Assembly (NCBI RefSeq): GCF_024623065.1
Contig: NZ_JANJZR010000011.1
Coordinates: 25,453-89,452 of the forward strand
Length of the DNA: 64,000 bases
Source of the DNA: Bacteroides acidifaciens
GTDB lineage: Bacteria; Bacteroidota; Bacteroidia; Bacteroidales; Bacteroidaceae
Direction: 5' to 3'
A program made the translations under genes and the position numbers. Each line of letters begins with the position of its first letter. Position 1 is the stretch's first letter. This document shows positions 39,737-49,900 of the stretch, in pieces. Below the pieces are notes generated by a model. The model searched no databases and was not told the DNA's origin. It worked only from the letters and a program-made list of their open reading frames with translations.

Positions 39737-40039
39737 TTAATCAAGCGTCTTTTTCACTTCTTTTTTGACATTATTATAGCCTTCCTTTATTTCTTTCTTT
39801 GCTTTATCAGCTCCTTCCTTGACCTGCTCTTTAGTTTCCTTCCAAGCTTCCTTCACACTATCCGCTCCCGCTTCCATTTTATCAGAAGCTTTATCAAGTG
39901 CCCTATCGGCAGATTCCTTCGCGTTCTCAATCCGGTTGTTAACCTTATCCTGCGTTCTTTTATCCCTGCAAGAGGTAAAAGACAATGATACAACACATAT
40001 TAATGCCAAAGCCGCAAACATCTTTTTTTTCATTTTCAT
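39737..40039 (-). CDS. Small LEA-like/amphipathic lipoprotein
   Basis: Lipobox LSFTSCRD; 11-mer-like Lys/Glu/Ala helices (KEAWKETKEQVKEGADKAKKEIKEG). Confidence 0.65.
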   Translation of the reverse strand: MKMKKKMFAALALICVVSLSFTSCRDKRTQDKVNNRIENAKESADRALDKASDKMEAGADSVKEAWKETKEQVKEGADKAKKEIKEGYNNVKKEVKKTLD

Positions 40040-40152
40040 ATTCTCTCAAATTAGTTAGTTTACAATATAGAACAAAGATTTCCGGCGAAAGTTTTCCTAG
40101 CAGCTTCTTTCGCCGGAAATAAAAATTGAACTTGATTTAATAATCTAAATCA

Positions 40153-40260
40153 TTACTTCTTATCCGACTTTTTGCCGGAAGTTGCACATTTGCTTTCTTT
40201 AGCCTGAGTTTCCTTTTTGGCACTCTTTGCTTCCTGTTTTTTTTCAGTTTTCTTATTCAT
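40153..40260 (-). CDS. 35-aa lysine-rich small protein (absent from supplied ORF track)
   Basis: ATG...TAA reads MNKKTEKKQEAKSAKKETQAKESKCATSGKKSDKK. Confidence 0.5.
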   Translation of the reverse strand: MNKKTEKKQEAKSAKKETQAKESKCATSGKKSDKK

Positions 40261-40309
40261 AACACAAAATATTAGAAGTTAGTAAATAAAATTATTTATA
40301 TGCAGCCGT

Positions 40310-41266
40310 TTATTTTTTGCTGCCTTTTTCTGATTTCTGATAATCACACCACGTCAGTTCCTTTTCAGGAGTGACGGAAAGCACTTCATTGCTGCGTTCG
40401 TCAGACAACTGTTTGTCCATTTGAGCAACTTGTTCTTCAGTGCGTTCCGTTCCTTCCGGTTTTCTGTCCACCAGTCCGTTTGTCTTTCTCACTTCTCCCA
40501 GCGGGTCGTCAATATACTGCCACTCTTCTTTCAATCGTGAGCTCTCACCTTTATTCCACGGACCACGGTACTCTTCACCTTTTGACAGATCAAAGTAAAG
40601 GTTACTATACTTTGGCGAAGTCTGCAACACTGCAGGTGGGAAATTCGGCTGAATGGTATTCAAAGCAGCTTCAAATTGCTGGAAGTGCGTAACTTCACGA
40701 GTCATCAGGAAAACAAGAGTTTCTCTCACCGAAGGATCCTCTGTAAACTTCAGAAGATTTTCATAGCCAATCTTAGCACGACATTCGTTCGCCATATTAG
40801 TCTGGAGATCTACCGTAAGTTCCGCATTGGCAGATACATAGCTTCCGCACCACGGATTTCCGTTACTGTCTGTCAACATCGGGCTACCGGGAGCTACCAC
40901 CACACATTGCGGATTTGTAAACGCCTGTTGAATAAGTTCTTCCTTAGCAGACTTACCGTCCATCAGTTTACGAATATCCATCGTCTCTACAGCATCCTTC
41001 ATCTCACCGTTGACCGGTCCGAGAAGCATCTGAATAGTAGCTCCCACTATTTCGAGATGCGCCAACTCTTCTGTAGCAATATCCATAAGCATGTCATACT
41101 TGTCCGGGAACGGATTATGACAACTGAAAGCTTGTACAAAATATTGCATAGCTGAAGTTAGTTCTCCATTAGCACCACCGAATGCCTCCAGCAATATGCG
41201 TGCGAAACGCGGGTCCGGTCTGGAAACACGGGCATTGAATTGCAAATCTTTTACATGATAAAACAT
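40310..41266 (-). CDS. Manganese catalase family protein
   Basis: ELTSAMQYFVQAFSCHNPFPDKYDMLMDIATEELAHLEIVG; EVTHFQQFEAAL metal ligands. Confidence 0.93.
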   Translation of the reverse strand: MFYHVKDLQFNARVSRPDPRFARILLEAFGGANGELTSAMQYFVQAFSCHNPFPDKYDMLMDIATEELAHLEIVGATIQMLLGPVNGEMKDAVETMDIRKLMDGKSAKEELIQQAFTNPQCVVVAPGSPMLTDSNGNPWCGSYVSANAELTVDLQTNMANECRAKIGYENLLKFTEDPSVRETLVFLMTREVTHFQQFEAALNTIQPNFPPAVLQTSPKYSNLYFDLSKGEEYRGPWNKGESSRLKEEWQYIDDPLGEVRKTNGLVDRKPEGTERTEEQVAQMDKQLSDERSNEVLSVTPEKELTWCDYQKSEKGSKK

Positions 41267-41418
41267 AATCGATTTTTTTAAGTTAGTAATTCAGGTTGAT
41301 TAAGATGTACATCTATATTTATAACATGTTGTTTTATATATTCACGCATTCTCTCAATGCGACATCGTCAGAAAAATATGCCGGATAGCATAAATGCCGT
41401 CCGGCATACAATTAAGAA

Positions 41419-41940
41419 TCAGAATTTATAACCATAACCTAACATGATAACGACATTGTCATCCTCGGCAAACATAAATTTCGCTTCTGCGTTTAAAAAA
41501 CTACGTTCTGACAAAGGTAAAGTAATACCGCCTCCAAGATTAAAAGCAAATTTGGTTGAGTTACTCCTATCCACCTGGGTGGTCACGCCATTCACCTCGA
41601 CATCCTGCTTTCCATAGAAATTGTTCTGCATACCAATTCCCGCAAGAGGATAAACGGAAAATCCTTGTCCATCCTTACTGAAATTGAACACATAATGGAA
41701 GTTTACATTCACATCCAGTCCCGTTGCTTTGTCTTTCGGGAAAAAGAATGTGAGGTCAGGAGCTATCCTAAGATTATTGGCAATCGCATAGCGTCCCTGT
41801 GCTTGCAAGCCGAATCTCTCGTAATTAGTCTGGTAACCAAGGCTTCCCATTAAAGAGCCCTCACCTTTTCTAGTTTGAGCATTCACTCCGAAAGCAGTCA
41901 TTGCTACTAAAATCAATAATAAAAACTTTTTCATAATCAA
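41419..41940 (-). CDS. Outer-membrane beta-barrel protein
   Basis: Signal peptide MKKFLLLILVAMTAFGVNAQ; barrel pattern with terminal aromatic residue. Confidence 0.75.
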   Translation of the reverse strand: MIMKKFLLLILVAMTAFGVNAQTRKGEGSLMGSLGYQTNYERFGLQAQGRYAIANNLRIAPDLTFFFPKDKATGLDVNVNFHYVFNFSKDGQGFSVYPLAGIGMQNNFYGKQDVEVNGVTTQVDRSNSTKFAFNLGGGITLPLSERSFLNAEAKFMFAEDDNVVIMLGYGYKF

Positions 41941-41990
41941 GGCATTTAGTTAATAATATATTTCATCTAAAACAAAACTCTCATTCCTTA

Positions 41991-43118
41991 TTATTCTTCA
42001 ATAGTACAGATACTTACACGATTCCAATCCGGTTCGGTAAACATATCGCCCACTCCCTGTCCTTCGGCAGTAACGCGGTCTGCTGCTACTCTGTATCTCT
42101 TAACCAAAATTGTCTTGACAGCCTCTGCACGTGCTGCAGCCAGTCTGGCATTGAGTTCGGCACTACCTTCCGGAGAAGCATATCCTTTTATTACAACTTT
42201 TGTTTCCGGATGCTTATTCATATAAGAAGCTACACGTTCCACATTCGGAAGTTGCGAAGCATCAACGGATGACTTACCTTGTCTGAAAGTAATGATTGAT
42301 TCCGGAATACGGGCTGTCTTGACCACTGTTTCTGCCGGAACCACTTTTGTACGACAGTCATTCAGTTCCTGCTGCAGTCCGTTGATTCTTTGATTAGCAC
42401 TATTCAACTCACTATTTCTGGTATCCACTTGCCCGCGAAGCGCGTTGATAGAAGAATTCAACTCGTCAATTTCAGCCTGATTGTATGCTCTCACTTTATT
42501 GAAGTAATGGGTTCCATTGCTTGTTGCAAAATGATATGTCAATCCTGCAGTGATTTCGAAAGCAGCATTGTTGGCATTGAAACGGCTTTTTGCCCGATTA
42601 TAATCGCCCTGCATATCATATACAATAGCAGGTCTGATACCAATGGTCCATGCTTTGGATTCGCCCATATTGAAATTAAAGTTCATTCCGAAACGGGTAG
42701 ACCATGAATTTTCGTCACCGTCACCGCTTGCATAATAGTGCAGCCACCCTACACCAGCTACAGCTTCAATTTCAAAAACACGGGGAGAACCGAGATAAGT
42801 GCCGAAAAGATTCATCAGATTCACCTTACCTAATACACTAACATCAGAAGCATCAAAAGCAGTTTTACTTTGGGTTGTATTCACATACCCCATTCCTTGA
42901 AATCCCAAACCGAAATTAGGAGTCAATTGTTTCGAAAATCCCACTCCAAAAGCAGGACGCATACTTTTAAAGAAAGCACTATGAGTAAGCGGAGTCACTG
43001 CGCCGGCATTAATTCCCACTGACCAATTATCTGTAAATTTAGTACTTTCAATAACTGTTTGGGCCTTCGCTGAAAATGCACCCAACACACAAGCTAATAA
43101 AATAATAGACTTTTTCAT
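41991..43118 (-). CDS. OmpA family outer-membrane protein (paralog 2)
   Basis: Near-collinear with 35538-36671 protein over its full length. Confidence 0.9.
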   Translation of the reverse strand: MKKSIILLACVLGAFSAKAQTVIESTKFTDNWSVGINAGAVTPLTHSAFFKSMRPAFGVGFSKQLTPNFGLGFQGMGYVNTTQSKTAFDASDVSVLGKVNLMNLFGTYLGSPRVFEIEAVAGVGWLHYYASGDGDENSWSTRFGMNFNFNMGESKAWTIGIRPAIVYDMQGDYNRAKSRFNANNAAFEITAGLTYHFATSNGTHYFNKVRAYNQAEIDELNSSINALRGQVDTRNSELNSANQRINGLQQELNDCRTKVVPAETVVKTARIPESIITFRQGKSSVDASQLPNVERVASYMNKHPETKVVIKGYASPEGSAELNARLAAARAEAVKTILVKRYRVAADRVTAEGQGVGDMFTEPDWNRVSICTIEE

Positions 43119-43378
43119 AATTGAATATAATTTAATGTGACGTTTTGTTTATCATCTACACGAAAACAACATATCCTAAAAAAAATTAGTTCGCAATTGG
43201 TATTTCACATTAACATATATTCATTTTTTTAAATCAAAAGAATACGCCATAAATTGAAAAACGGCTGAAAGCGGATTATCCACTATTCTTAGGTTTATCG
43301 TCAGTCACATTTTCCAAGGTCGGTAATATAGGTAGGATAATCTGTAATCTATATACAAACCGAATCCAAAATCAGCAG

Positions 43379-43386
43379 TATCTTTG
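43379..43386 (+). promoter_or_regulatory. Candidate -7 promoter element TATCTTTG upstream of the dxs-like gene
   Basis: Match to Bacteroides TAnnTTTG, 48 bp before the start codon. Confidence 0.45.
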
Positions 43387-43433
43387 CAACATGGATAAAA
43401 ACAACAGATATAAACGTAAAAAAACAAATTAAT

Positions 43434-45191
43434 ATGTATCTAGACCATATTTACTCTCCTGCAGACATAAAGAAATTATCGTTTAAAGAACTCAATGATT
43501 TAAGTAATGAAATCCGTGCATCACTCCTGCAAAAGTTGAGCGAACATGGCGGGCATTTCGGACCTAATTTCGGAATGGTGGAGGCTACTATCGCTTTACA
43601 TTATGTATTCAATTCACCGGAAGACAAGATTGTTTTTGATGTATCACATCAAAGTTATGTGCATAAGATGCTGACCGGACGAAAAGACGCTTTTCTCTAC
43701 CCAGCTGAGTATGACAACGTATCCGGTTATTCCGAACCACTAGAAAGTAAGCATGATTTCTTTGTTATCGGTCATACATCCACTTCCGTCAGCCTGGCTA
43801 GCGGATTGGCGAAAGGACGCGACCTGACCGGTGGCAATGAGAATATCCTAGCCGTGATAGGCGACGGTTCCTTAAGTGGCGGCGAAGCATTTGAAGGATT
43901 GGACTATGTAGCGGAGCTTGGTACAAACATGATTATTATTGTCAACGACAATCAAATGTCTATTGCCGAGAATCACGGCGGACTATATAAGAACCTGAAA
44001 GATTTGCGCGACAGCAACGGTCTGTGCGAATGCAATTTTTTCAAGGCTATGGGATTGGATTATATGTACGTAAACGACGGCAACAATGTGGAAGCATTGG
44101 TTGAGGCTTTCTCTAAAGTGAAAGATATTCAGCATCCGATAGTAGTGCATATTAATACACTGAAAGGGAAAGGGTATGAACCTGCAGAACAAGATAAGGA
44201 AACTTTTCACTGGCTCACTCCTTTCAATATAGAAACCGGAAAACCAAAGTTTGCCGAGGATGCGGAAGATTATAGCGAAGTGACTGCCCAATATCTGCTG
44301 AAAAAGATGAAAGAAGACAAGCGGGTGGTAACAATCACTTCGGGCACTCCTGCCGTTCTCGGATTTACTCCCGACCGTCGCCAGGAAGCTGGCAAGCAGT
44401 TTATAGATGTCGGTATTGCCGAAGAACACGCGGTAGCACTTGCTTCCGGCATCGCAGCTAATGGCGGAAAACCTGTTTACGGAGTGTATAGCACATTTAT
44501 CCAACGTTCATACGATCAACTTTCGCAAGACCTCTGTATCAATAATAACCCGGCTGTTTTGTTGGTCTTCTGGGGAACACTGTCCGGAATGAATGATGTA
44601 ACCCACCTCTGCTTCTTCGATATTCCGCTCATCAGTAATATTCCTAATATGGTTTATCTGGCACCGACCTGCAAAGAGGAATATCTTGCTATGCTAGAAT
44701 GGAGCCTCCACCAAAACGAACACCCGGTTGCCATCCGTGTACCGGCAACGGATGTAATTACTTGTGGAGAACCGGTAGAAACTGATTACAGTGTTCTCAA
44801 TCGCTATAAGGTGGCGCATCGTGGGTCAAAAGTAGCCATTCTTGCTTTAGGTTCGTTCTATGGATTGGGACAGTCGGTTGCATCACTTCTAAAAGAAAAA
44901 GCCAATATTGATGCAACACTCATCAATCCGCGTTACATCACCGGTGTAGACAACGAACTGATGAATGAACTGAAAGCAGATCACGAATTAGTGATTACAT
45001 TGGAAGACGGTGTATTGGATGGTGGTTTCGGTGAAAAGATTGCCCGTTATTATGGTACTACAAACATGAAAGTTCTGAACTTTGGAGCTAAAAAAGAATT
45101 TGTTGACCGATATGATATACAGGAGTTTCTCCGTGCCAATCATCTGACGGATGAACAGATTGTAGAAGATATCACCACAGTGATCGGTTAA
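43434..45191 (+). CDS. 1-deoxy-D-xylulose-5-phosphate synthase-like transketolase (585 aa form)
   Basis: HGGHFGPNFGMVEATIALHYVF, VIGDGSLSGGEAFEGLDYV TPP motif, FIDVGIAEEHAVALASGIA. Confidence 0.82.
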   Translation: MYLDHIYSPADIKKLSFKELNDLSNEIRASLLQKLSEHGGHFGPNFGMVEATIALHYVFNSPEDKIVFDVSHQSYVHKMLTGRKDAFLYPAEYDNVSGYSEPLESKHDFFVIGHTSTSVSLASGLAKGRDLTGGNENILAVIGDGSLSGGEAFEGLDYVAELGTNMIIIVNDNQMSIAENHGGLYKNLKDLRDSNGLCECNFFKAMGLDYMYVNDGNNVEALVEAFSKVKDIQHPIVVHINTLKGKGYEPAEQDKETFHWLTPFNIETGKPKFAEDAEDYSEVTAQYLLKKMKEDKRVVTITSGTPAVLGFTPDRRQEAGKQFIDVGIAEEHAVALASGIAANGGKPVYGVYSTFIQRSYDQLSQDLCINNNPAVLLVFWGTLSGMNDVTHLCFFDIPLISNIPNMVYLAPTCKEEYLAMLEWSLHQNEHPVAIRVPATDVITCGEPVETDYSVLNRYKVAHRGSKVAILALGSFYGLGQSVASLLKEKANIDATLINPRYITGVDNELMNELKADHELVITLEDGVLDGGFGEKIARYYGTTNMKVLNFGAKKEFVDRYDIQEFLRANHLTDEQIVEDITTVIG

Positions 45192-45428
45192 AATCAAAAC
45201 CATTCACTATATATTCAGGAGGCTGTCTAAAAGCCAGTTTAAATTCTCTTCAGTCATAATCTTATAGCTGATATTTCAACTTACCCCGGCTCTTCTTGTC
45301 GCGTCCGTCTGTAGTTGGCGGAAGGGGTATTAACAGTTGCGCTCTTGGCTATTAATAGAAAACTTTCCGCCCATTAAGTATAAAGTTCCTTCGGACAGGA
45401 AGGAAACTTTCTTTTCATTCGATGCAAA

Positions 45429-45516
45429 CTATAAACGCAAGCTTTGATTATATAATTGCAAGCTTTGTTTTTATAATCAAAGCCTTTGTTTTTATAAACG
45501 AAGCTTGCGTTTATAG
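45429..45516. repeat. Fold-back array: perfect 16-bp inverted repeat around 21-bp-period GCAAGCTTTG repeats
   Basis: CTATAAACGCAAGCTT (45429-45444) and AAGCTTGCGTTTATAG (45501-45516); internal CTTTG at 45442, 45463 and 45484. Confidence 0.85.
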
Positions 45517-45698
45517 ATTACGGTTAACGAAAAATAAGTTTACATACTGATAATAAGAAGTTTACAATTAATGAAAGAGAACTTTTCTATTAATGAATGA
45601 AAAGTGGGTTATTAAGAGCCTGCTCCGAGTTTTGCCCGACACAGTTTTGAGAGTTGCTTTCGAGTATATTTTCTGTTGTTGTGAGCAGCAGCATGACG

Positions 45699-45775
45699 GA
45701 GACTATGTGACGAATAAAAACAGGTCGGTAAAGCCTATCTAACATAATCTCAGGAAAATTTAAACAGGCTCTAAA
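45699..45775 (-). repeat. 77-bp dispersed repeat, copy 1
   Basis: Exact reverse complement of 63924-64000. Confidence 0.92.
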
Positions 45776-45860
45776 AAGTCGTCAGTAACTCTAACTCCCC
45801 TCCTTCGGGAAGGAGAATGAGGATAGAACCGACTTTTTAGACAGCCTCTTCCATTTTCAT

Positions 45861-46381
45861 TCAAATCAATAATCCTTTCCGATAGTTCAACGGAGTCTGT
45901 CCCGCATTTCTTTTGAAGAACTTACAAAAATCGGCTGCATCACTAAACCCCAATTTAGCTGCAATCTCGCCAACCGTAAATTTAGTAGAACTCAATAAAG
46001 TACGCGCCTCCATTACTAACAATTCATTAATAAGGCTATTGATAGTCTTACCTGTCCCAAGACGTACAATACGAGCCAGGTATTGTTCACTAATAGCCAG
46101 CTTATCCGCATAAAAGCTCACGAAATGTTCTTCCCTGAAATTGCGGGTAACGAGTGCATGAAATTCTTGCAGAACGCAATAAACTCTCCATTCAGTAGAA
46201 TTTCCGAACGGCCTTCAAGAACAAATATCATATAAAGCTCCCGATTGAAATAACATTCATTCGCGGGATAGCTTCTGTCTTTATATTCACTCCGGAAACA
46301 GACTACCTCCTCTTTATAATGAGGAAGTTCAGGATGCTCCTTCAACAACTGTGTATTGTCAAATATACGAAATTTTACCAT
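45861..46381 (-). pseudogene. AraC family regulator, internally deleted and frameshifted
   Basis: N-terminal cupin-like fragment (46118-46381) and C-terminal HTH fragment (45861-46121) in different frames, total about 170 aa versus about 280-300 aa expected. Confidence 0.75.
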
Positions 46382-46536
46382 TTACACCTTTATTTTATGA
46401 CGTAAAAATACGATTTGTTTCGGATATGACAAAAACTGTATGGAATTAGATAATCTATTTCAGAGTAAAAAACAGGACCTTTGCATATCCTTTTCAATAT
46501 ATGGAAAGGGAATCAATAGAAAGAAGTTAAAGATGC

Positions 46537-46839
46537 ATGGTGCAGTCTATCGGAGTAGTGCTTGAGCTGAAACCAAGAGTAGCCATGATGAGCGCAGAAG
46601 CATTTGTAAAATATGCATCCCGCCATTATAACAAGGAATTTGGAAAGTTCAAAGTTTATTTCGATATTACTTTAGTTACATTAGCCGTGATTCTCTCGCT
46701 CCTGCTGACTCAAGGTATTCAGGGAGTACGCGAAGGATCACTCATTGCTGCTTGCATAACAGGGTATATCGTCAGTTTCCTGAATCAGAAGATAATGACT
46801 AGAAAAAACCTTCATAGATTACTACCGGTCTGGAAGTAA
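46537..46839 (+). pseudogene. C-terminal fragment of a YczE/YitT-like (DUF6198-type) membrane protein
   Basis: 100 aa starting mid-protein; TM segments and GYIVSFLNQKI. Confidence 0.5.
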
Positions 46840-46917
46840 GCCCTATATCTATTTAAAATAAACGCCTTATAAAAAGAGAATATAAAAAGGTCAATATAAG
46901 AAAGTCGCTATAAAAGA

Positions 46918-46975
46918 AAGTCGCTTCTCTGTTAGAATCTGATTGATTCTTTCAAAGAAGCGACTCTTTATTTTA
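46918..46975. terminator. Terminator-like hairpin
   Basis: AAGTCGCTTCT ... AGAAGCGACT followed by CTTTATTTT. Confidence 0.6.
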
Positions 46976-46993
46976 GATATAACTACCTTGTAT

Positions 46994-49900
46994 TTACTTC
47001 TTCTGACCGTCTATCTCTTTCAGAAGTTCATCCACAGCTACCTTTAGTTGTGTATCCTCTCCTTTGACTACTGTTTCCGGATTATTGGCAACCTTTACAT
47101 CCGGTTCCAATTGGGTATTTTCCAAATAACTGCCGTCAGGCAAACGATAACCGATGATAGGAATACCAAAGACCAGTGAAGGATCTTGCAATGTTTCCCA
47201 GGATACGCTTGTCATTGTTCCCGGCACAGGCATACCTACCAGCTTACCTATCTTCTGATGTTTGTATACCCACGGAGTTCCGTGTGCATTGGAATAGTTA
47301 GCTTCACACTGCAACATGATAGAAGGTTTATTCCAGCGACGGCTCGGCATATCACAAGCTTCACGTCCACGCACTACCTGCGTAAAGTATTTCTGACCGC
47401 TGAAAAGTACCTCAATATCTTCATGCAGACGGCCACCACCGTTGAAACGGGTGTCAATCACAATACCTTCGCAGTTGTTATATTTTCCTAGAATGTCCGA
47501 GTATACAGTACGGAAGCTATCATCTCCCATCGACTGAATATGAACATACCCCAAACGTCCTTTCGACCATTTCTCAACATCTGCCGCACGTTGTTTTACC
47601 CAACGTTTGTATAACAAACCGTTAAGCTTTCCACTAGTAATAGGCATTACCACTTCTTCCCAACGTTCCTTGTTCTGCGGATTATACAACGAAACCAAGG
47701 TTTTCTTTCCGGCTTTATTATTCAATAAAGCGGTAATATCCTTATCTGGAGCCAGTTCCTCACCGTTAATCTTTTCAATAATGCAACCAGCTTTTACTTT
47801 CGTACGGGAATGGTCGAACGGACCTTTTTCAACTATCTCAGCGATTTTCATTCCTTTTCCCTGATACTCCCAATCGAACAACAAACCCAGATTAGAGGTC
47901 ACATCTCCTCCACCTCTCGGAGAATAACGTCCTCCGGTATGTGAAACATTCAGCTCACCCAACCACTCACTCAATAATTCTGCAAAGTCATAATTGTTAT
48001 CAATATGAGGCAGGAACTTACGATAAGCATCAGTCATAGCATCCCAGTTTACCCCGTGCATATTGAGGTTATAGAAACGTTTTTGATGCTGCTTGTACAC
48101 ATGGTCGAACATCGCCTCACGCTCGGCAGCCAAATCCATTTTCATTTCAGCCTGATAACTGATTGATTTCAAAGCATCCGACTTCGCATCCATTTTCTGC
48201 ATAATCCGGCTTCCCAACAAGAAAATATCCCCTTTCTTATCCAACATCAATGATGCCCAACCGGTATTGAGTTTGTGCAGACGCTTCGTGTCTTTTTCAC
48301 GAAGATTCATTTTCCAAAGGTCATATCCACCTTCGATAGCTGAGAAGTAATAAAGATTCTCTCCGTCTTTTGAGAGTATGGCACTGCCTAAATCGGAAGA
48401 GTTGGGAGTCAGACGGACAATACGGTCTTCAATGCCGTTAAGTTCTACAACTATATCTTTCTTGTCTGCCTTATCTTCGGATGACTTATCCTCGTCAGCC
48501 TCATCCTTTTTTGACTTATTTCCGTCTTTCTTCTTGTCGCCTTCCTTCTCTTTCGCTTTCTTCTGTTCCTTTTCTAATTCTTTGAGCAGTTCGAAGTCTT
48601 CCTTGCTCAGGCGATAGCGATCATAAGCATCCTGATTCAGGAATACCAGCATCACATCTTGTTGCGAACCCCAGGAAGCATGCGCACGCATACCGTAACG
48701 TTCAGTCTGGAAAAGAATAGCGTTTCCGTCCAAGACCCAACGCGGAGCACCACTGATATATCCACTATTTGTCAGATTAGTAATCTCCCCTCCCTGTGCG
48801 CTGACAATGCCTACATCCGAATAAGGATCGTGACGGTTGCCTATAAATTCGAGGGTAAACCATTTGCCGTCCGGCGACCATTCGTAGTCAAATCCGCCAC
48901 CGGTATTATACCATGTAGAACCATCCGTCACTTGACGAACTTTCTTTGTTTTTAAGTCAAGTACCATTAAGCGTTTGCGGTCTTCGATAAAAGCCAGTTC
49001 CTTGCCATCCGGAGAATATTGCGGATAAGCACGTTCCACCGTTTTGGAAGGAAGCAGGACTTCTTCTTCGATAAGAGTTGCATTAGGGAAATTGGCTTCT
49101 TCCTTACGGGCTATTTGGGCAGTGTAAAGTTGCCAGTTACCCGTCCGTTCGCTGGCATAGACCAATGTCCGGTTATCCGGTGCAAAGGACACAGCGGCTT
49201 CTTTTCCCGGAGTATTCGTGATTTGCTTGGTTGTAGCATAATCCGTCGAAGTGACAAAAACATCGCCGCGCACAACGAAAGCAACCTGTTTGCCATCCGG
49301 GGATACAGAAGCGGAAGTAGCACCTTGGGAGAATTTGAGGGAAGCAATCTCCTTTTCGTCATCCCGGACAAGTTCGACGTTTACTTTCTTCGGACGGGCA
49401 TTGGCTTCCTGCGTATAAAGTTCTCCGTCATAGGTATAGCACAATGTACCTTTATCGCTGATTGACAGGAAACGTACCGGATGCGTACGGAATGCAGTTA
49501 CCGCTTTTGCCTCTTGCGGAGTATTCAGCGAAAAATTATATACATTGAATGAGCCGCCGTTGCGCTCGCTAAGAAAATAGACAGAATTGCCGTCGGGCGC
49601 ATATACCGGATTGCGGTCTTCCCCTTCCCGGTTCGTCAGATTGACATGTTTTCCCGATTGTGTATCATACAGCCATACGTCTCTGGTTATAGAAGAAGTA
49701 TGGTGTTTTCTCCATTCATCTTCGAAGCCTTTACGGTCTTGATAAAGAAAGTTTTTCCCCGATTTATCAAAGCAAACCCATTCGGCAGGAGTAGCGAGCA
49801 CTTGCTCGGTACGTCCTCCACCAACAGGAACTTTATACAATTCCGTCATTGCTCCGGTAGGAAACAAAGCACTGCCAGCAGGGTCTTGAATAGATGCGGA

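Larger units (their letters stand above)
45219..45848. mobile_element. Non-coding MITE/IS-remnant-like element with perfect 14-bp terminal inverted repeats
   Basis: GAGGCTGTCTAAAA (45219-45232) and TTTTAGACAGCCTC (45835-45848); no ORF over about 600 bp; internal 77 bp repeated in inverted orientation at 63924-64000. Confidence 0.65.
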
